A stretch of DNA of 64,000 bases from NCBI RefSeq assembly GCF_003384935.1, contig NZ_QTTQ01000009.1, positions 1,054,001-1,118,000 on the forward strand. The letters run 5' to 3'. Origin of the DNA: Lutibacter oceani. GTDB taxonomy: Bacteria > Bacteroidota > Bacteroidia > Flavobacteriales > Flavobacteriaceae. The notes under the pieces are model-generated. The model worked only from the letters and a program-made list of their open reading frames with translations. It was not told the DNA's origin and did no database searches. Shown piece after piece: positions 17,696 to 25,585 of the stretch. Each line of letters begins with the position of its first letter. The stretch's first letter is position 1. Both the position numbers and the translations under genes were made by a program.

Positions 17696-19033
17696 ATGAA
17701 TGTTAAAGAGATATTAACAAATTTAGAAACCAAACATCCTGGAGAAAAAGAATATTTACAGGCTGTTCATGAGGTTTTAGAGTCTATTGAGACTATATAT
17801 AATGAAAATCCACAATATGAAGCTGCTAAAATTATTGAACGTTTAGTTGAGCCAGATCGAATTTTAACCTTTAGAATTTCGTGGATGGATGATGCTGGAA
17901 ATGTTCAAGTTAATTTAGGACACAGAGTACAATTTAATAATGCAATTGGCCCGTATAAAGGAGGAATTCGTTTACACCCAAGTGTAAATTTAAGTATTCT
18001 TAAGTTTTTAGGGTTCGAACAAATTTTTAAAAATGCGTTAACAACTTTACCAATGGGTGGAGGAAAAGGAGGATCAGATTTTAACCCAAAAGGAAAATCG
18101 GATGCTGAAATTATGCGTTTTTGCCAAGGTTTTATGTTAGAACTTTGGAGAGTTATTGGTCCAAGTACCGATGTTCCTGCGGGAGATATTGGAACTGGAG
18201 GTAGAGAAATTGGATTTATGTACGGTATGTATAAAAAACTGCAACACGAAAATTCTGGAGTTTTTACCGGTAAAGGCTTAAATTGGGGTGGAAGCTTAAT
18301 TAGACCTGAAGCAACGGGTTTTGGAGGAGTTTATTTTACAAAAGAAATGTTAGATACCAAAAATGACAATTTTGAAGGTAAAACAATAGCGCTTTCAGGA
18401 TTTGGAAATGTTACTTGGGGTGTTGCTCTAAAAATAACTGAATTAGGTGGAAAAGTTGTTACAATATCCGGTCCTGATGGTTATATTTATGATGAAAATG
18501 GGTTAGATGCCGATAAAATTGATTATTTATTAATGTTAAGAGCTTCAAATAATGATGTTGTTGCTCCTTATGCTGAAGAATATCCTGAAGCTACCTTTTA
18601 TCCGGGAGAAAAACCTTGGGGTGTAAAATGTGATATTGCTATGCCTTGCGCTACTCAAAATGAACTTGATGCTGAAGATGCTGAAAAATTAGTAGCTAAT
18701 GGTGTTCAATATGTGGCTGAAGTTTCAAATATGGGATGTACTCCAGAGGCAATAGATGTATTTCATAATGCAAAAATATTATATGCTCCTGGAAAAGCAG
18801 TGAATGCTGGTGGTGTTGCCGTTTCTGGATTAGAAATGTCTCAAAACGCAATGAAATTAAATTGGACAAAAGATGAAGTTGATGCTAAATTACATCAAAT
18901 TATGCATTCTATTCATACAGCTTGTTTAAAATATGGTACTCAGGAAGATGGTTATATTAACTATGTAAAAGGTGCAAATATTGCTGGTTTTATTAAAGTT
19001 GCAGATTCTATGTTAGACTTAGGAATAGTGTAA
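17696..19033 (+). CDS. gdhB: Glutamate dehydrogenase, probable NAD-type
   Basis: The 445-residue product is clearly a GDH, with LTTLPMGGGKGGSDFNPKGKSD at the active site, and is paralogous to the gene at 13011. The coenzyme region differs: SGFGNVTWGVALKI and then SGPDGYIYDENG, the pattern I associate with NAD-dependent GDH of Clostridium symbiosum. The mid-region with FYPGEKPWG and VANGVQYVAEVSNM also fits that subgroup. I infer a catabolic or reversible NAD-linked enzyme complementing the NADP enzyme upstream. The coenzyme call is from motifs only. Confidence 0.85.
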   Translation: MNVKEILTNLETKHPGEKEYLQAVHEVLESIETIYNENPQYEAAKIIERLVEPDRILTFRISWMDDAGNVQVNLGHRVQFNNAIGPYKGGIRLHPSVNLSILKFLGFEQIFKNALTTLPMGGGKGGSDFNPKGKSDAEIMRFCQGFMLELWRVIGPSTDVPAGDIGTGGREIGFMYGMYKKLQHENSGVFTGKGLNWGGSLIRPEATGFGGVYFTKEMLDTKNDNFEGKTIALSGFGNVTWGVALKITELGGKVVTISGPDGYIYDENGLDADKIDYLLMLRASNNDVVAPYAEEYPEATFYPGEKPWGVKCDIAMPCATQNELDAEDAEKLVANGVQYVAEVSNMGCTPEAIDVFHNAKILYAPGKAVNAGGVAVSGLEMSQNAMKLNWTKDEVDAKLHQIMHSIHTACLKYGTQEDGYINYVKGANIAGFIKVADSMLDLGIV

Positions 19034-19054
19034 ATTAGTTTTCACGTTAAATTT

Positions 19055-19083
19055 AAAAGGGTTGCTAATTAGCAACCCTTTTT
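19055..19083 (+). terminator. Intrinsic terminator after the second gdh
   Basis: AAAAGGGTTGCT / AGCAACCCTTTT with an AATT centre and a short T run. It sits directly against the promoter-like element of the next gene. Confidence 0.85.
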
Positions 19084-19089
19084 GTTTTA

Positions 19090-19097
19090 TATATTTG
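19090..19097 (+). promoter_or_regulatory. Promoter -7 element of dinB
   Basis: TATATTTG matches TAnnTTTG. The transcription start would fall about 6 bases later, almost on the TTG start codon at 19103, so the mRNA may be leaderless or nearly so. Confidence 0.4.
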
Positions 19098-19102
19098 TTT
19101 TG

Positions 19103-20200
19103 TTGAACATAAACGAAATTACATACCGCAAAATTATTCACATTGATATGGATGCTTTTTATGCATCTGTAGAGCAATTGGATAATCCTGATTTAAGGGG
19201 AAAACCAGTTGCTGTTGGCGGTGCAAGTGAGCGTGGTGTAGTTTCCGCTGCCAGTTATGAAGCGCGTAAATTTGGTGTACGTTCAGCCATGAGTGGTGTT
19301 TTGGCAAGAAAAAATTGTCCGCATATTATTTTTGTTCCACCAAGATTTGAACGCTATAAAGAAATTTCACAAAAAATTAGAAAAATCTTTTACGAATACA
19401 CCAATTTGGTTGAACCTCTTTCGTTAGATGAAGCTTATTTAGATGTAACCGAAAATAAAAAAGGGAATCCATCTGCCAGTTTAATAGCAAAAGAAATTAG
19501 ACAACGTATTTTTAATGAATTGCATTTAAATGCTTCTGCAGGCATTTCGAGTAGTAAATTTATAGCCAAAATTGCTTCGGATATTAATAAGCCTAACGGA
19601 CAAAAAACAATTCCGCCAGAGGAAGTAATTCAATTTTTGGAGGATTTACCTATTGAAAAATTCTTTGGAATAGGTAAAGTTACTGCTGCAAAAATGTACA
19701 ATTTAGGTATTTTTAATGGGAAAGATTTAAAAGAAAAAGATGAAGCATTTTTAACAACACATTTTAAAAAATCAGGTAGTCATTATTATAATTTGGTACG
19801 TGGAAATTTTTATAGTAAAGTAAAACCAAATAGAGAACGAAAATCTGTTGCTGCAGAGCATACTTTTATAAAAAATTTGACTTCTGAAATTTTTATGTTA
19901 GAGAAATTAGAAAAAATTTCAAAAGAGTTGGAACAGCGATTGGAAAAATCGAAAGTTTCAGGAAAAACAATTACTTTAAAAATAAAATACAGTGATTTTA
20001 AAACACAAACACGCAGTAAAACTTTGCCTTATTTTGTAAAAGAAAAGGCTGTTTTATTTGAAACTGTTAAAGAATTACTGTTTCAAGAAAAAGTACTGAA
20101 TTCTGTGCGTTTATTAGGAATTTCAGTCACTAATTTAAATATTCATTCTAAAAAGAAACCTGAAAAATCAATTAATGTACAATTAAAATTTGAGTTTTAA
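19103..20200 (+). CDS. dinB: DNA polymerase IV
   Basis: This Y-family polymerase of about 365 residues has the palm motif KIIHIDMDAFYASVEQ with the first catalytic Asp, the YEARKFGVRSAMS finger segment and the second catalytic pair in SLDEAYLDV. The thumb has GIGKVTAAKMYNLGI and a C-terminal little-finger domain follows. It performs translesion synthesis. No ATG precedes the catalytic Asp region, so the start must be non-ATG. TTG codons at 19082, 19100 and 19103 are in frame; I chose 19103 because 19082 lies inside the preceding terminator and upstream of the promoter-like TATATTTG. No beta-clamp motif was confidently identified. Confidence 0.9.
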   Translation: MNINEITYRKIIHIDMDAFYASVEQLDNPDLRGKPVAVGGASERGVVSAASYEARKFGVRSAMSGVLARKNCPHIIFVPPRFERYKEISQKIRKIFYEYTNLVEPLSLDEAYLDVTENKKGNPSASLIAKEIRQRIFNELHLNASAGISSSKFIAKIASDINKPNGQKTIPPEEVIQFLEDLPIEKFFGIGKVTAAKMYNLGIFNGKDLKEKDEAFLTTHFKKSGSHYYNLVRGNFYSKVKPNRERKSVAAEHTFIKNLTSEIFMLEKLEKISKELEQRLEKSKVSGKTITLKIKYSDFKTQTRSKTLPYFVKEKAVLFETVKELLFQEKVLNSVRLLGISVTNLNIHSKKKPEKSINVQLKFEF

Positions 20201-20282
20201 TTACAAACCTCAACCTGAATTTAGTTTAGGTTTTCATAAAAATCATTGAATCCATCATATTTCTTAAGTAACCTCATTTTAA

Positions 20283-20489
20283 TTATTCCAATTCTTTACA
20301 ATAAAAACCTTTTGAATTTAACAACAATTCTATTTCAGATGATAAATCTTCTGTTGCTTCAACTCTTAAAATTTTATCACAATCTTCAAAATCAAAATCA
20401 ATAGTTGAGATATTTTTTAATGAATATAATAGTGCCTTTACATGAAATTCTAATTGTTTAAAAATATTTGTTTTAAATACTAAAATCAT
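20283..20489 (-). CDS. Small conserved protein, function unknown
   Basis: The 68-residue product starts MILVFKTNIF, has the central FDFEDCDKILRVEA and ends GFYCKELE. Its size and beta-alpha pattern recall small ferredoxin-like or metal-binding-like proteins that I remember as hypothetical proteins in flavobacteria, but the CxxC of heavy-metal domains is missing. It lies 11 bases after the metallo-beta-lactamase gene on the same strand and so probably belongs to the TetR-controlled unit. Confidence 0.65.
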   Translation of the reverse strand: MILVFKTNIFKQLEFHVKALLYSLKNISTIDFDFEDCDKILRVEATEDLSSEIELLLNSKGFYCKELE

Positions 20490-20500
20490 AACCTTCTATT

Positions 20501-21634
20501 TTAATTATTTACCCACCATTTTGAAACTGGATAATTTCCATTTTTTAATACTATTGATTCTCCAATTATTGGTGTACTTATTTTTACATTTAATTCTTGT
20601 GCTTTTTTTGTAGCTCTTAAAATTGGATCGTCCCAACTATGCAATGCTAGTTTAAATGCTCCCCAATGTATTGGCATCATAAGCTTACCTTGTACATCTA
20701 TAGTTGCTTGTATGGTCTCTTCTGGTGTCATATGTATTTGTGCCCATTGCTCATTATATTGTCCACATTCCATCATTGCAAAATCAAACGGACCAAACTT
20801 TTCTCCTATTTCTTTAAAATGAGTTCCATATCCACTATCACCACTAAAAAATATGCTTGAAGTTTCAGATTTTAGCACCCAAGAACACCAAAGTGTACTG
20901 TTTCTATTAGTAATTCCTCTTCCAGAAAAATGACGTGCTGGTGTTGATGTAAATTCAACTCCTTTAAAATTGATGCTTTCCCACCAATCAAATTCTGTTA
21001 TTTTTTGCGCTTCAATTCCCCAAGTAACTAAATGCGCTTTAATTCCTAAAGGAACATAAAATCGCTCTACATTGTTTTTCATTTTAACAATAGACCCATA
21101 GTCTAAATGATCGTAATGATCGTGAGAAATTAAAACCACATCAATTTTCGGTAAGGAATCTATTGAAATAGGCAGCTCTTTACTAAACCTTTTTGAACCT
21201 AACATAGGATGTGGAGCAGGAGTTTCACCCAACATTGGATCAATAAAAATATTTAAGTTCTCCATTTCAACAAATAAAGCTGAATGTCCAAACCAGGTAA
21301 TTCTTGGTTGTTGAGGTTTATTATTAAAAAAGGATTTCGTTATTTTTTCTAAAGGTAATTTTGTTGCTGGAACTTTGTTATTTCCATCAGTAAAAAATTG
21401 TGGAATGGTTTTCCATTTAAATCCAGTACTTTGTTGTGTAGGTTGAAGATTTTTAAAAGTGCCATTTAAAAAATTTGGTGAATTTTTAATTTTGTCAATA
21501 CTTTTTCCTGATGCACTAGCACCAAATTGTGGACTTACATTTATAAATACAGCACCAACAAAAACTGTTAGTATGCTAATTGAGAAGATTCCAATCATTA
21601 TTTTTTTAAATATTTTTAGTAAAATTATAATCAT
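20501..21634 (-). CDS. Membrane-anchored metallo-beta-lactamase fold hydrolase (NAPE-PLD/UlaG-like)
   Basis: This 377-residue protein has an N-terminal membrane segment (about 2-32) and then a metallo-beta-lactamase domain. The metal motif is SHDHYDHLDYGS, with later ligands in STPARHFSGRG, FFSGDSGYG and PIHWGAFKLALHSW. This arrangement fits the group including N-acyl-phosphatidylethanolamine phospholipase D and UlaG-like lactonases. The substrate is unknown; a lipid-like substrate at the membrane is plausible. A 14-bp palindrome lies 14 bases upstream of its start and matches the one at the tetR promoter, so TetR control is likely. Confidence 0.82.
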   Translation of the reverse strand: MIIILLKIFKKIMIGIFSISILTVFVGAVFINVSPQFGASASGKSIDKIKNSPNFLNGTFKNLQPTQQSTGFKWKTIPQFFTDGNNKVPATKLPLEKITKSFFNNKPQQPRITWFGHSALFVEMENLNIFIDPMLGETPAPHPMLGSKRFSKELPISIDSLPKIDVVLISHDHYDHLDYGSIVKMKNNVERFYVPLGIKAHLVTWGIEAQKITEFDWWESINFKGVEFTSTPARHFSGRGITNRNSTLWCSWVLKSETSSIFFSGDSGYGTHFKEIGEKFGPFDFAMMECGQYNEQWAQIHMTPEETIQATIDVQGKLMMPIHWGAFKLALHSWDDPILRATKKAQELNVKISTPIIGESIVLKNGNYPVSKWWVNN

Positions 21635-21647
21635 TTTTGGTTTTTAT

Positions 21648-21661
21648 TGAGTGTTTACTCA
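21648..21661. promoter_or_regulatory. Candidate TetR operator upstream of the hydrolase
   Basis: TGAGTGTTTACTCA is a 5-bp inverted repeat with a 4-base centre. It shares the pattern TGA[C/G]TnnnnA[C/G]TCA with the palindrome at the tetR promoter (22252-22265). Confidence 0.55.
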
Positions 21662-21680
21662 GTTTAATCAATAAATTTTT

Positions 21681-22244
21681 TTATGGTTTTAAGCAATTAT
21701 AAAACATTTCCCAAGCTTGTTCTATAAATACTTGATCGTGACACAGTTCAGGAAATAGTGTTAAATAATTTACCATTGAAGTAATTAAACTAAACATAGA
21801 GGTCATTAAAAAATAAGTGTCAATGTTTTTAACAAGTTCTTTATCAACATATTCCTGAATGAAATTATTGAACTTTTCAACTTTCGTAATAATTTCTGGA
21901 TGACTTTTTACTCTTTCGGAACAGTTAGTGTTGTCTACTTGTAATAAAAACTTGAATTTCAAATCATTATCTATTGCCCAATTCCAAGAGTTTGACCAAA
22001 TTAATCGTAATTTTCCAAGATCCGATTTAATTCTATCAATATCAATTAATATAGAAGAAGTATACTCTTTTTTAATAGATACATATAACTCATCAATTAA
22101 ATCGTCTTTGGTTTTAAAGTAGTGAAACAAAATACCTGCACTAACTCCTGCTTGTTTTGAAATTGCAGAAGTTGGCGTAGCGTGTAAACCTCTTTCAACA
22201 AAAAGTTTGGTTGCTGCCTCTAATAACAATTCTCTTTTATCCAT
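21681..22244 (-). CDS. TetR-family transcriptional regulator
   Basis: The 187-residue protein has the TetR N-terminal DNA-binding domain, with helix-turn-helix at about 22-45 (PTSAISKQAGVSAGILFHYF followed by KTKDDL). The ligand-binding half is not recognisable by motif. It is the first gene of a minus-strand unit with the membrane hydrolase and the 68-residue protein. A palindrome at 22251-22266 overlaps the predicted transcription start, which suggests autorepression. The ligand is unknown; a lipid-like or amphipathic effector would fit the downstream hydrolase, but this is inference. Confidence 0.88.
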   Translation of the reverse strand: MDKRELLLEAATKLFVERGLHATPTSAISKQAGVSAGILFHYFKTKDDLIDELYVSIKKEYTSSILIDIDRIKSDLGKLRLIWSNSWNWAIDNDLKFKFLLQVDNTNCSERVKSHPEIITKVEKFNNFIQEYVDKELVKNIDTYFLMTSMFSLITSMVNYLTLFPELCHDQVFIEQAWEMFYNCLKP

Positions 22245-22250
22245 CTTTAA

Positions 22251-22274
22251 TTGACTAATCAGTCAACAAAAGTA
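22251..22274 (-). promoter_or_regulatory. tetR promoter -7 element with adjoining operator palindrome
   Basis: On the minus strand TACTTTTG (22267-22274) fits TAnnTTTG and is immediately followed by the palindrome TTGACTAATCAGTCAA (22251-22266). The repeat therefore covers the expected start of transcription, a typical place for a repressor. Confidence 0.55.
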
Positions 22275-22331
22275 ATACAATATTTTAATTTACCAAATAA
22301 ATACGGAAATTAGTTAATTTGAAACTTTAAT

Positions 22332-23465
22332 TTATAACTCATCTAATTTGTAAATTACGTTTCGTTCTTTTAAATAATTTAAAATATAATTGAAGCAATT
22401 TTCATGTTTACCAACTAATTCGGGTGGAAATACACCCTTTTCAAAAAATAAACCATCTAAAAACATATTTGCAGCTGCAGTTGCAGTATATCCAGTAGTT
22501 CTTGCCATTGATGAGGTATTAGTTTTAGAGCAATATGCATCGTGCAAATTGTAAACTATGGTTTTATCAGTTCCTTTTTTATCGGTTCCTTTTAATGTAA
22601 TTCGCATTACGGTAATTTCTTCTTCGGTGTCGCCTAATTTCCATTCGTTAAATAATATTTTGGAAGTAAAATCTAAAGGAGAAATTTCGGAACCGTTAAT
22701 TGTAATTTTTTCTTCATTAAAAAAACCACTTTCTTTTAACACTTTAACATATTCTACATGGCCGGGATACCGTAAGGTTTTTTCCTTCATGTTTTTAATA
22801 TGTGGCATTGTAAAAATAATAGAACGTAATCCATCGGAATTAAAAGATTCCAAAGTTCCAATACCTTTAAAATCAACATATTCACAATCGGATAAGGCTT
22901 CTTTTGTTACCATTATACCGTTTTCAACATAACGAGCGGGTCTTGTATATTCTTCAATTACATCAATAGGAGAAAAAGGTGCCTTGTAGCAAAATGGCCA
23001 TTTTTTTACTTTTGGTAAGCCTCCAACCAAACATTCAAAATCGGTTAATTTTAGTTGTTCATTGTAATAGCCTAAAATTATATTTCCCATTCCTGGAGCA
23101 ACGCCGCAATCAACAATTGCAGTTACTTTTTTTTCTTTTGCCAATTTATTTAAATCGAAGCAATTTTCTGGAAAAAATGAAATATCAACCACATTTTTAC
23201 CCGCCTCAATAATAGATTTTAAAGTTTCAAAACCTAAAAAACCTGGAACTGCACAAATAACTAAATCAAATGGTTTTATAACGTCTTTTAATGCTTCTTT
23301 TTTTGTTACATCTAAAATAACTGGTAAAAGCTTGTCGCATTTTTTTATTGCTTTTTCTAAAGCTTTTTCACTAAAATCGGTAATTGTAACTGCATGTTTT
23401 TTTGCTAAATCTATAGCCATGGTGCTGCCTACCATTCCAGCACCTAATACAATAATATTGCTCAT
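22332..23465 (-). CDS. Saccharopine dehydrogenase-like oxidoreductase
   Basis: The 377-residue protein begins with a Rossmann fold (IIVLGAGMVGSTMA). Saccharopine dehydrogenase-type features follow: VICAVPGFLG, DCGVAPGMGNIILGYY and the C-terminal SSMARTTGYTATAAANM. Family members interconvert lysine/2-oxoglutarate conjugates or related carboxyl-amine compounds with NAD(P). Which substrate applies cannot be read here. A tandem 15-bp duplication in the gene (22562-22591) gives a KGTDKKGTDK repeat. The gene is followed by tetR on the same strand but has its own 87-base spacing. Confidence 0.8.
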   Translation of the reverse strand: MSNIIVLGAGMVGSTMAIDLAKKHAVTITDFSEKALEKAIKKCDKLLPVILDVTKKEALKDVIKPFDLVICAVPGFLGFETLKSIIEAGKNVVDISFFPENCFDLNKLAKEKKVTAIVDCGVAPGMGNIILGYYNEQLKLTDFECLVGGLPKVKKWPFCYKAPFSPIDVIEEYTRPARYVENGIMVTKEALSDCEYVDFKGIGTLESFNSDGLRSIIFTMPHIKNMKEKTLRYPGHVEYVKVLKESGFFNEEKITINGSEISPLDFTSKILFNEWKLGDTEEEITVMRITLKGTDKKGTDKTIVYNLHDAYCSKTNTSSMARTTGYTATAAANMFLDGLFFEKGVFPPELVGKHENCFNYILNYLKERNVIYKLDEL

Positions 23466-23630
23466 TTTTATAATTTGTTTGAATTAAAACTGTAAAGTTA
23501 TCTGCTAAGTAATGAGGTGTAGAATTACAAGCCCGGTATAAGAACCCAAGGCATTTTAGACAGCTTTTTTATTTGGTATTTTAACATTTAATAAACTTAC
23601 AACTTATTTTATTAATAATAATTTTAATGT

Positions 23631-23688
23631 TAGAATTTCAATTTATATAAATTAATAACATAATTAATTTATATAAATTGAAATTCTA
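23631..23688. repeat. Perfect 26-bp inverted repeat with 6-base loop
   Basis: The left arm 23631-23656 and right arm 23663-23688 are exact reverse complements, starting TAGAATTTCAA and ending TTGAAATTCTA. The loop is AACATA. There is no T run after it and no gene end nearby, so it is not an ordinary terminator. It ends 20 bases before a promoter -7 element. Confidence 0.85.
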
Positions 23689-23708
23689 TTTAAACAATAA
23701 TCTTCGGC

Positions 23709-23716
23709 TATTTTTG
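23709..23716 (+). promoter_or_regulatory. Promoter -7 element of the metalloprotease gene
   Basis: TATTTTTG fits TAnnTTTG and lies 63 bases before the ATG at 23780. The matching -33 position falls on the right arm of the inverted repeat. Confidence 0.4.
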
Positions 23717-23779
23717 TTAAATTTATTAGTCCTAAACAAAAATTAATTACAATGTTTTATTTAGCGTAAAATTTTGCCG

Positions 23780-24535
23780 ATGAAAAAGTGTATTAAGTAT
23801 TTTTTATTAATTAGTTTACTTATAGTAAGTTGCCAAGCTGATGATGATGTTAAACAACTGGAGCAATATTCTCATTTAAGGGAAGTTGGCTTTTCTGCAA
23901 ACGATATTTTATCAAATAATTTTTTTGAAACTATTTTTCTTGAAGTTTTATATGTTGAAGGTTCTAAACCAAATGATGAAAGTTTAAATAATTTAAAAAG
24001 TTTTATTTTAGAGCGAACATTTAAAAGTAACATTACAATTCAAACAAGATTAATTGATATTCAAACAGCATCATCTTATACTACAGATAATATTAGAAGT
24101 ATAGAAGATGACTATAGAACTAAATTTTCTTCTGAAAAAGAAATTGCAATTTTTATATTATTTATAAACGGTACTTCTTCAAAATCAGCTGAAGATTCTG
24201 TTGTTTTAGGTACTTCATACCGAAATACTTCATTTGTTATTTTTGAAGAAACCCTAAGTTCATTTTCTGATAATTTTGAACCTAATAGAATTTTAATGGA
24301 ATCTACAGTGTTACGTCATGAGTTTTCACACTTGTTAGGGCTTGTAAATTTAGGTACCCCTATGGTGGAAGACCATCAGGATATTGAAAATGGAGCACAT
24401 TGTATTGTTGAAGATTGTTTAATGTTTAATCAAATTGAAAAAAGCAATGGAAGGTGGAATTTTTTTAATCAGGATAAAATTCCTCAGTTAGATGCTTTTT
24501 GCATTGAAGATTTAAAAGCAAACGGGGGAAGATAA
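23780..24535 (+). CDS. Putative zinc metalloprotease lipoprotein
   Basis: I chose ATG 23780 (MKKCIKYFLLISLLIVSC) over the upstream TTG; it gives a clear lipoprotein signal with the lipobox Cys near residue 18. The 251-residue protein carries one zinc-peptidase motif, RHEFSHLLGLVNLG, with HExxH and a following GLVNLG that resembles a metzincin-like extension. Two Cys pairs near the C-terminus (HCIVEDC) could form disulfides. It is probably a surface or periplasmic protease of unknown substrate. It converges with the radical SAM gene, leaving a 9-base gap. Confidence 0.72.
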   Translation: MKKCIKYFLLISLLIVSCQADDDVKQLEQYSHLREVGFSANDILSNNFFETIFLEVLYVEGSKPNDESLNNLKSFILERTFKSNITIQTRLIDIQTASSYTTDNIRSIEDDYRTKFSSEKEIAIFILFINGTSSKSAEDSVVLGTSYRNTSFVIFEETLSSFSDNFEPNRILMESTVLRHEFSHLLGLVNLGTPMVEDHQDIENGAHCIVEDCLMFNQIEKSNGRWNFFNQDKIPQLDAFCIEDLKANGGR

Positions 24536-24544
24536 TTTAGAGGT

Positions 24545-25480
24545 TTAATTTGATGAAAATTTTTTTCCTTGCCAAAGATTCTTAGCCGCTAAATTTTTAT
24601 CAATTTTGGCAACAATTTCAAAGTTTTTTAAATTTCCCCATTTAGGTGCAATAAGTAAATCTTTTGGAGCTTCACTTATAAAACGTTCAATTATAATATC
24701 AGGACGTAAGTGTGTAATAAATTCGCTAATAAAAGCTATGTACTTTTCAGAAGTAAAGAGCTTAAAACTTTCAGGATTTCGGCTATATTGAACAGCCATT
24801 ACCGAGTTTTTTACAATTTGTAAATGATGCAGTTTTAAGGTGTCAATTGGGAGTTTAGAAATTTCTAAAGCATGGTTTAATAAATCTTTTTTATTTTCTC
24901 CAGGTAAGCCAATAATTAAATGTGCACCTATATGAAAGCCTTTGTTTTTACACTTCTCTAAAGTTGCTTTTGTTTCTTCAAAAGTATGACATCGATTTAC
25001 AGTAAGTAGTGTTTTTTCGTTGGTACTTTCTACACCAAATTCCAAGGAAATAAAATAGGTTTTAGAAAGTTCATCTAAATAATTAATAATTTTTTCTGAA
25101 ATACAATCTGGCCGAGTTCCAATTACTAAACCAACAATTCCTTTTACATTTAGTGCTTCTTCGTACATTTTTTTAAGCGACTCAAAATCGGAATATGTAT
25201 TTGTATATGCTTGAAAATAAGCCAAAAATTTAGTGTATTTCTTTTTTTTTGAAAAGAATAAAATACCTTCTTCTAATTGTTTTTGAATACTTTTTTGTGG
25301 TTTACAATAATCGGGATTAAACGTGTTATTATTGCAATAAGTGCAACCTCCATACCCTTTTGATCCATCTCTGTTTGGGCAAGAAAAACCAATATCTAAT
25401 GCTATTTTTTGAACCCGTTCACCAAAATGCAATTTGATGAAAGAGCCATAATCGTTGTATCTTTTTCCTGTAAAAATCAC
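24545..25480 (-). CDS. Radical SAM protein, TIGR01212/YhcC-like
   Basis: The 311-residue protein has the radical SAM Cys residues in SCPNRDG and GGCTYCNNN, followed by barrel segments LVIGTRPDCIS, SLEFGVESTNEKTL and HLIIGLPGEN. The spacing of the first Cys to the CxxC pair fits the YhcC family (TIGR01212) rather than the usual CxxxCxxC. The reaction it carries out is not established to my knowledge. It is monocistronic and divergent from the YfcC transporter gene. Confidence 0.88.
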   Translation of the reverse strand: MIFTGKRYNDYGSFIKLHFGERVQKIALDIGFSCPNRDGSKGYGGCTYCNNNTFNPDYCKPQKSIQKQLEEGILFFSKKKKYTKFLAYFQAYTNTYSDFESLKKMYEEALNVKGIVGLVIGTRPDCISEKIINYLDELSKTYFISLEFGVESTNEKTLLTVNRCHTFEETKATLEKCKNKGFHIGAHLIIGLPGENKKDLLNHALEISKLPIDTLKLHHLQIVKNSVMAVQYSRNPESFKLFTSEKYIAFISEFITHLRPDIIIERFISEAPKDLLIAPKWGNLKNFEIVAKIDKNLAAKNLWQGKKFSSN

Positions 25481-25585
25481 GTATTTTAATTAAGTGTTCA
25501 AATTTAATAGTAACTCCTTTAATTACCTAAAATAGCGATGTTTATATTTTTTAATTATCTTTCAAATGCTAAACTGACTTAAAAA

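Larger units (their letters stand above)
23466..23779. other. Intergenic region with hairpin, no gene
   Basis: This 314-base divergent spacer separates the saccharopine dehydrogenase-like gene (minus) from the metalloprotease gene (plus). I see no coding frame. It contains a 17-base sequence also found at 28948 in the opposite orientation (23554-23570), a perfect 26-bp inverted repeat (23631-23688) and a TATTTTTG promoter element (23709-23716). The rest is AT-rich without further pattern. Confidence 0.7.

Noticed and set aside
20201-20282. Terminator between dinB and the 68-residue gene
   Set aside because: AACCTGAA/TTTAGGTT is weak, with G-U pairing and no clear T run.
23631-23688. Terminator at the perfect inverted repeat
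   Set aside because: No gene ends near it and no T run follows.
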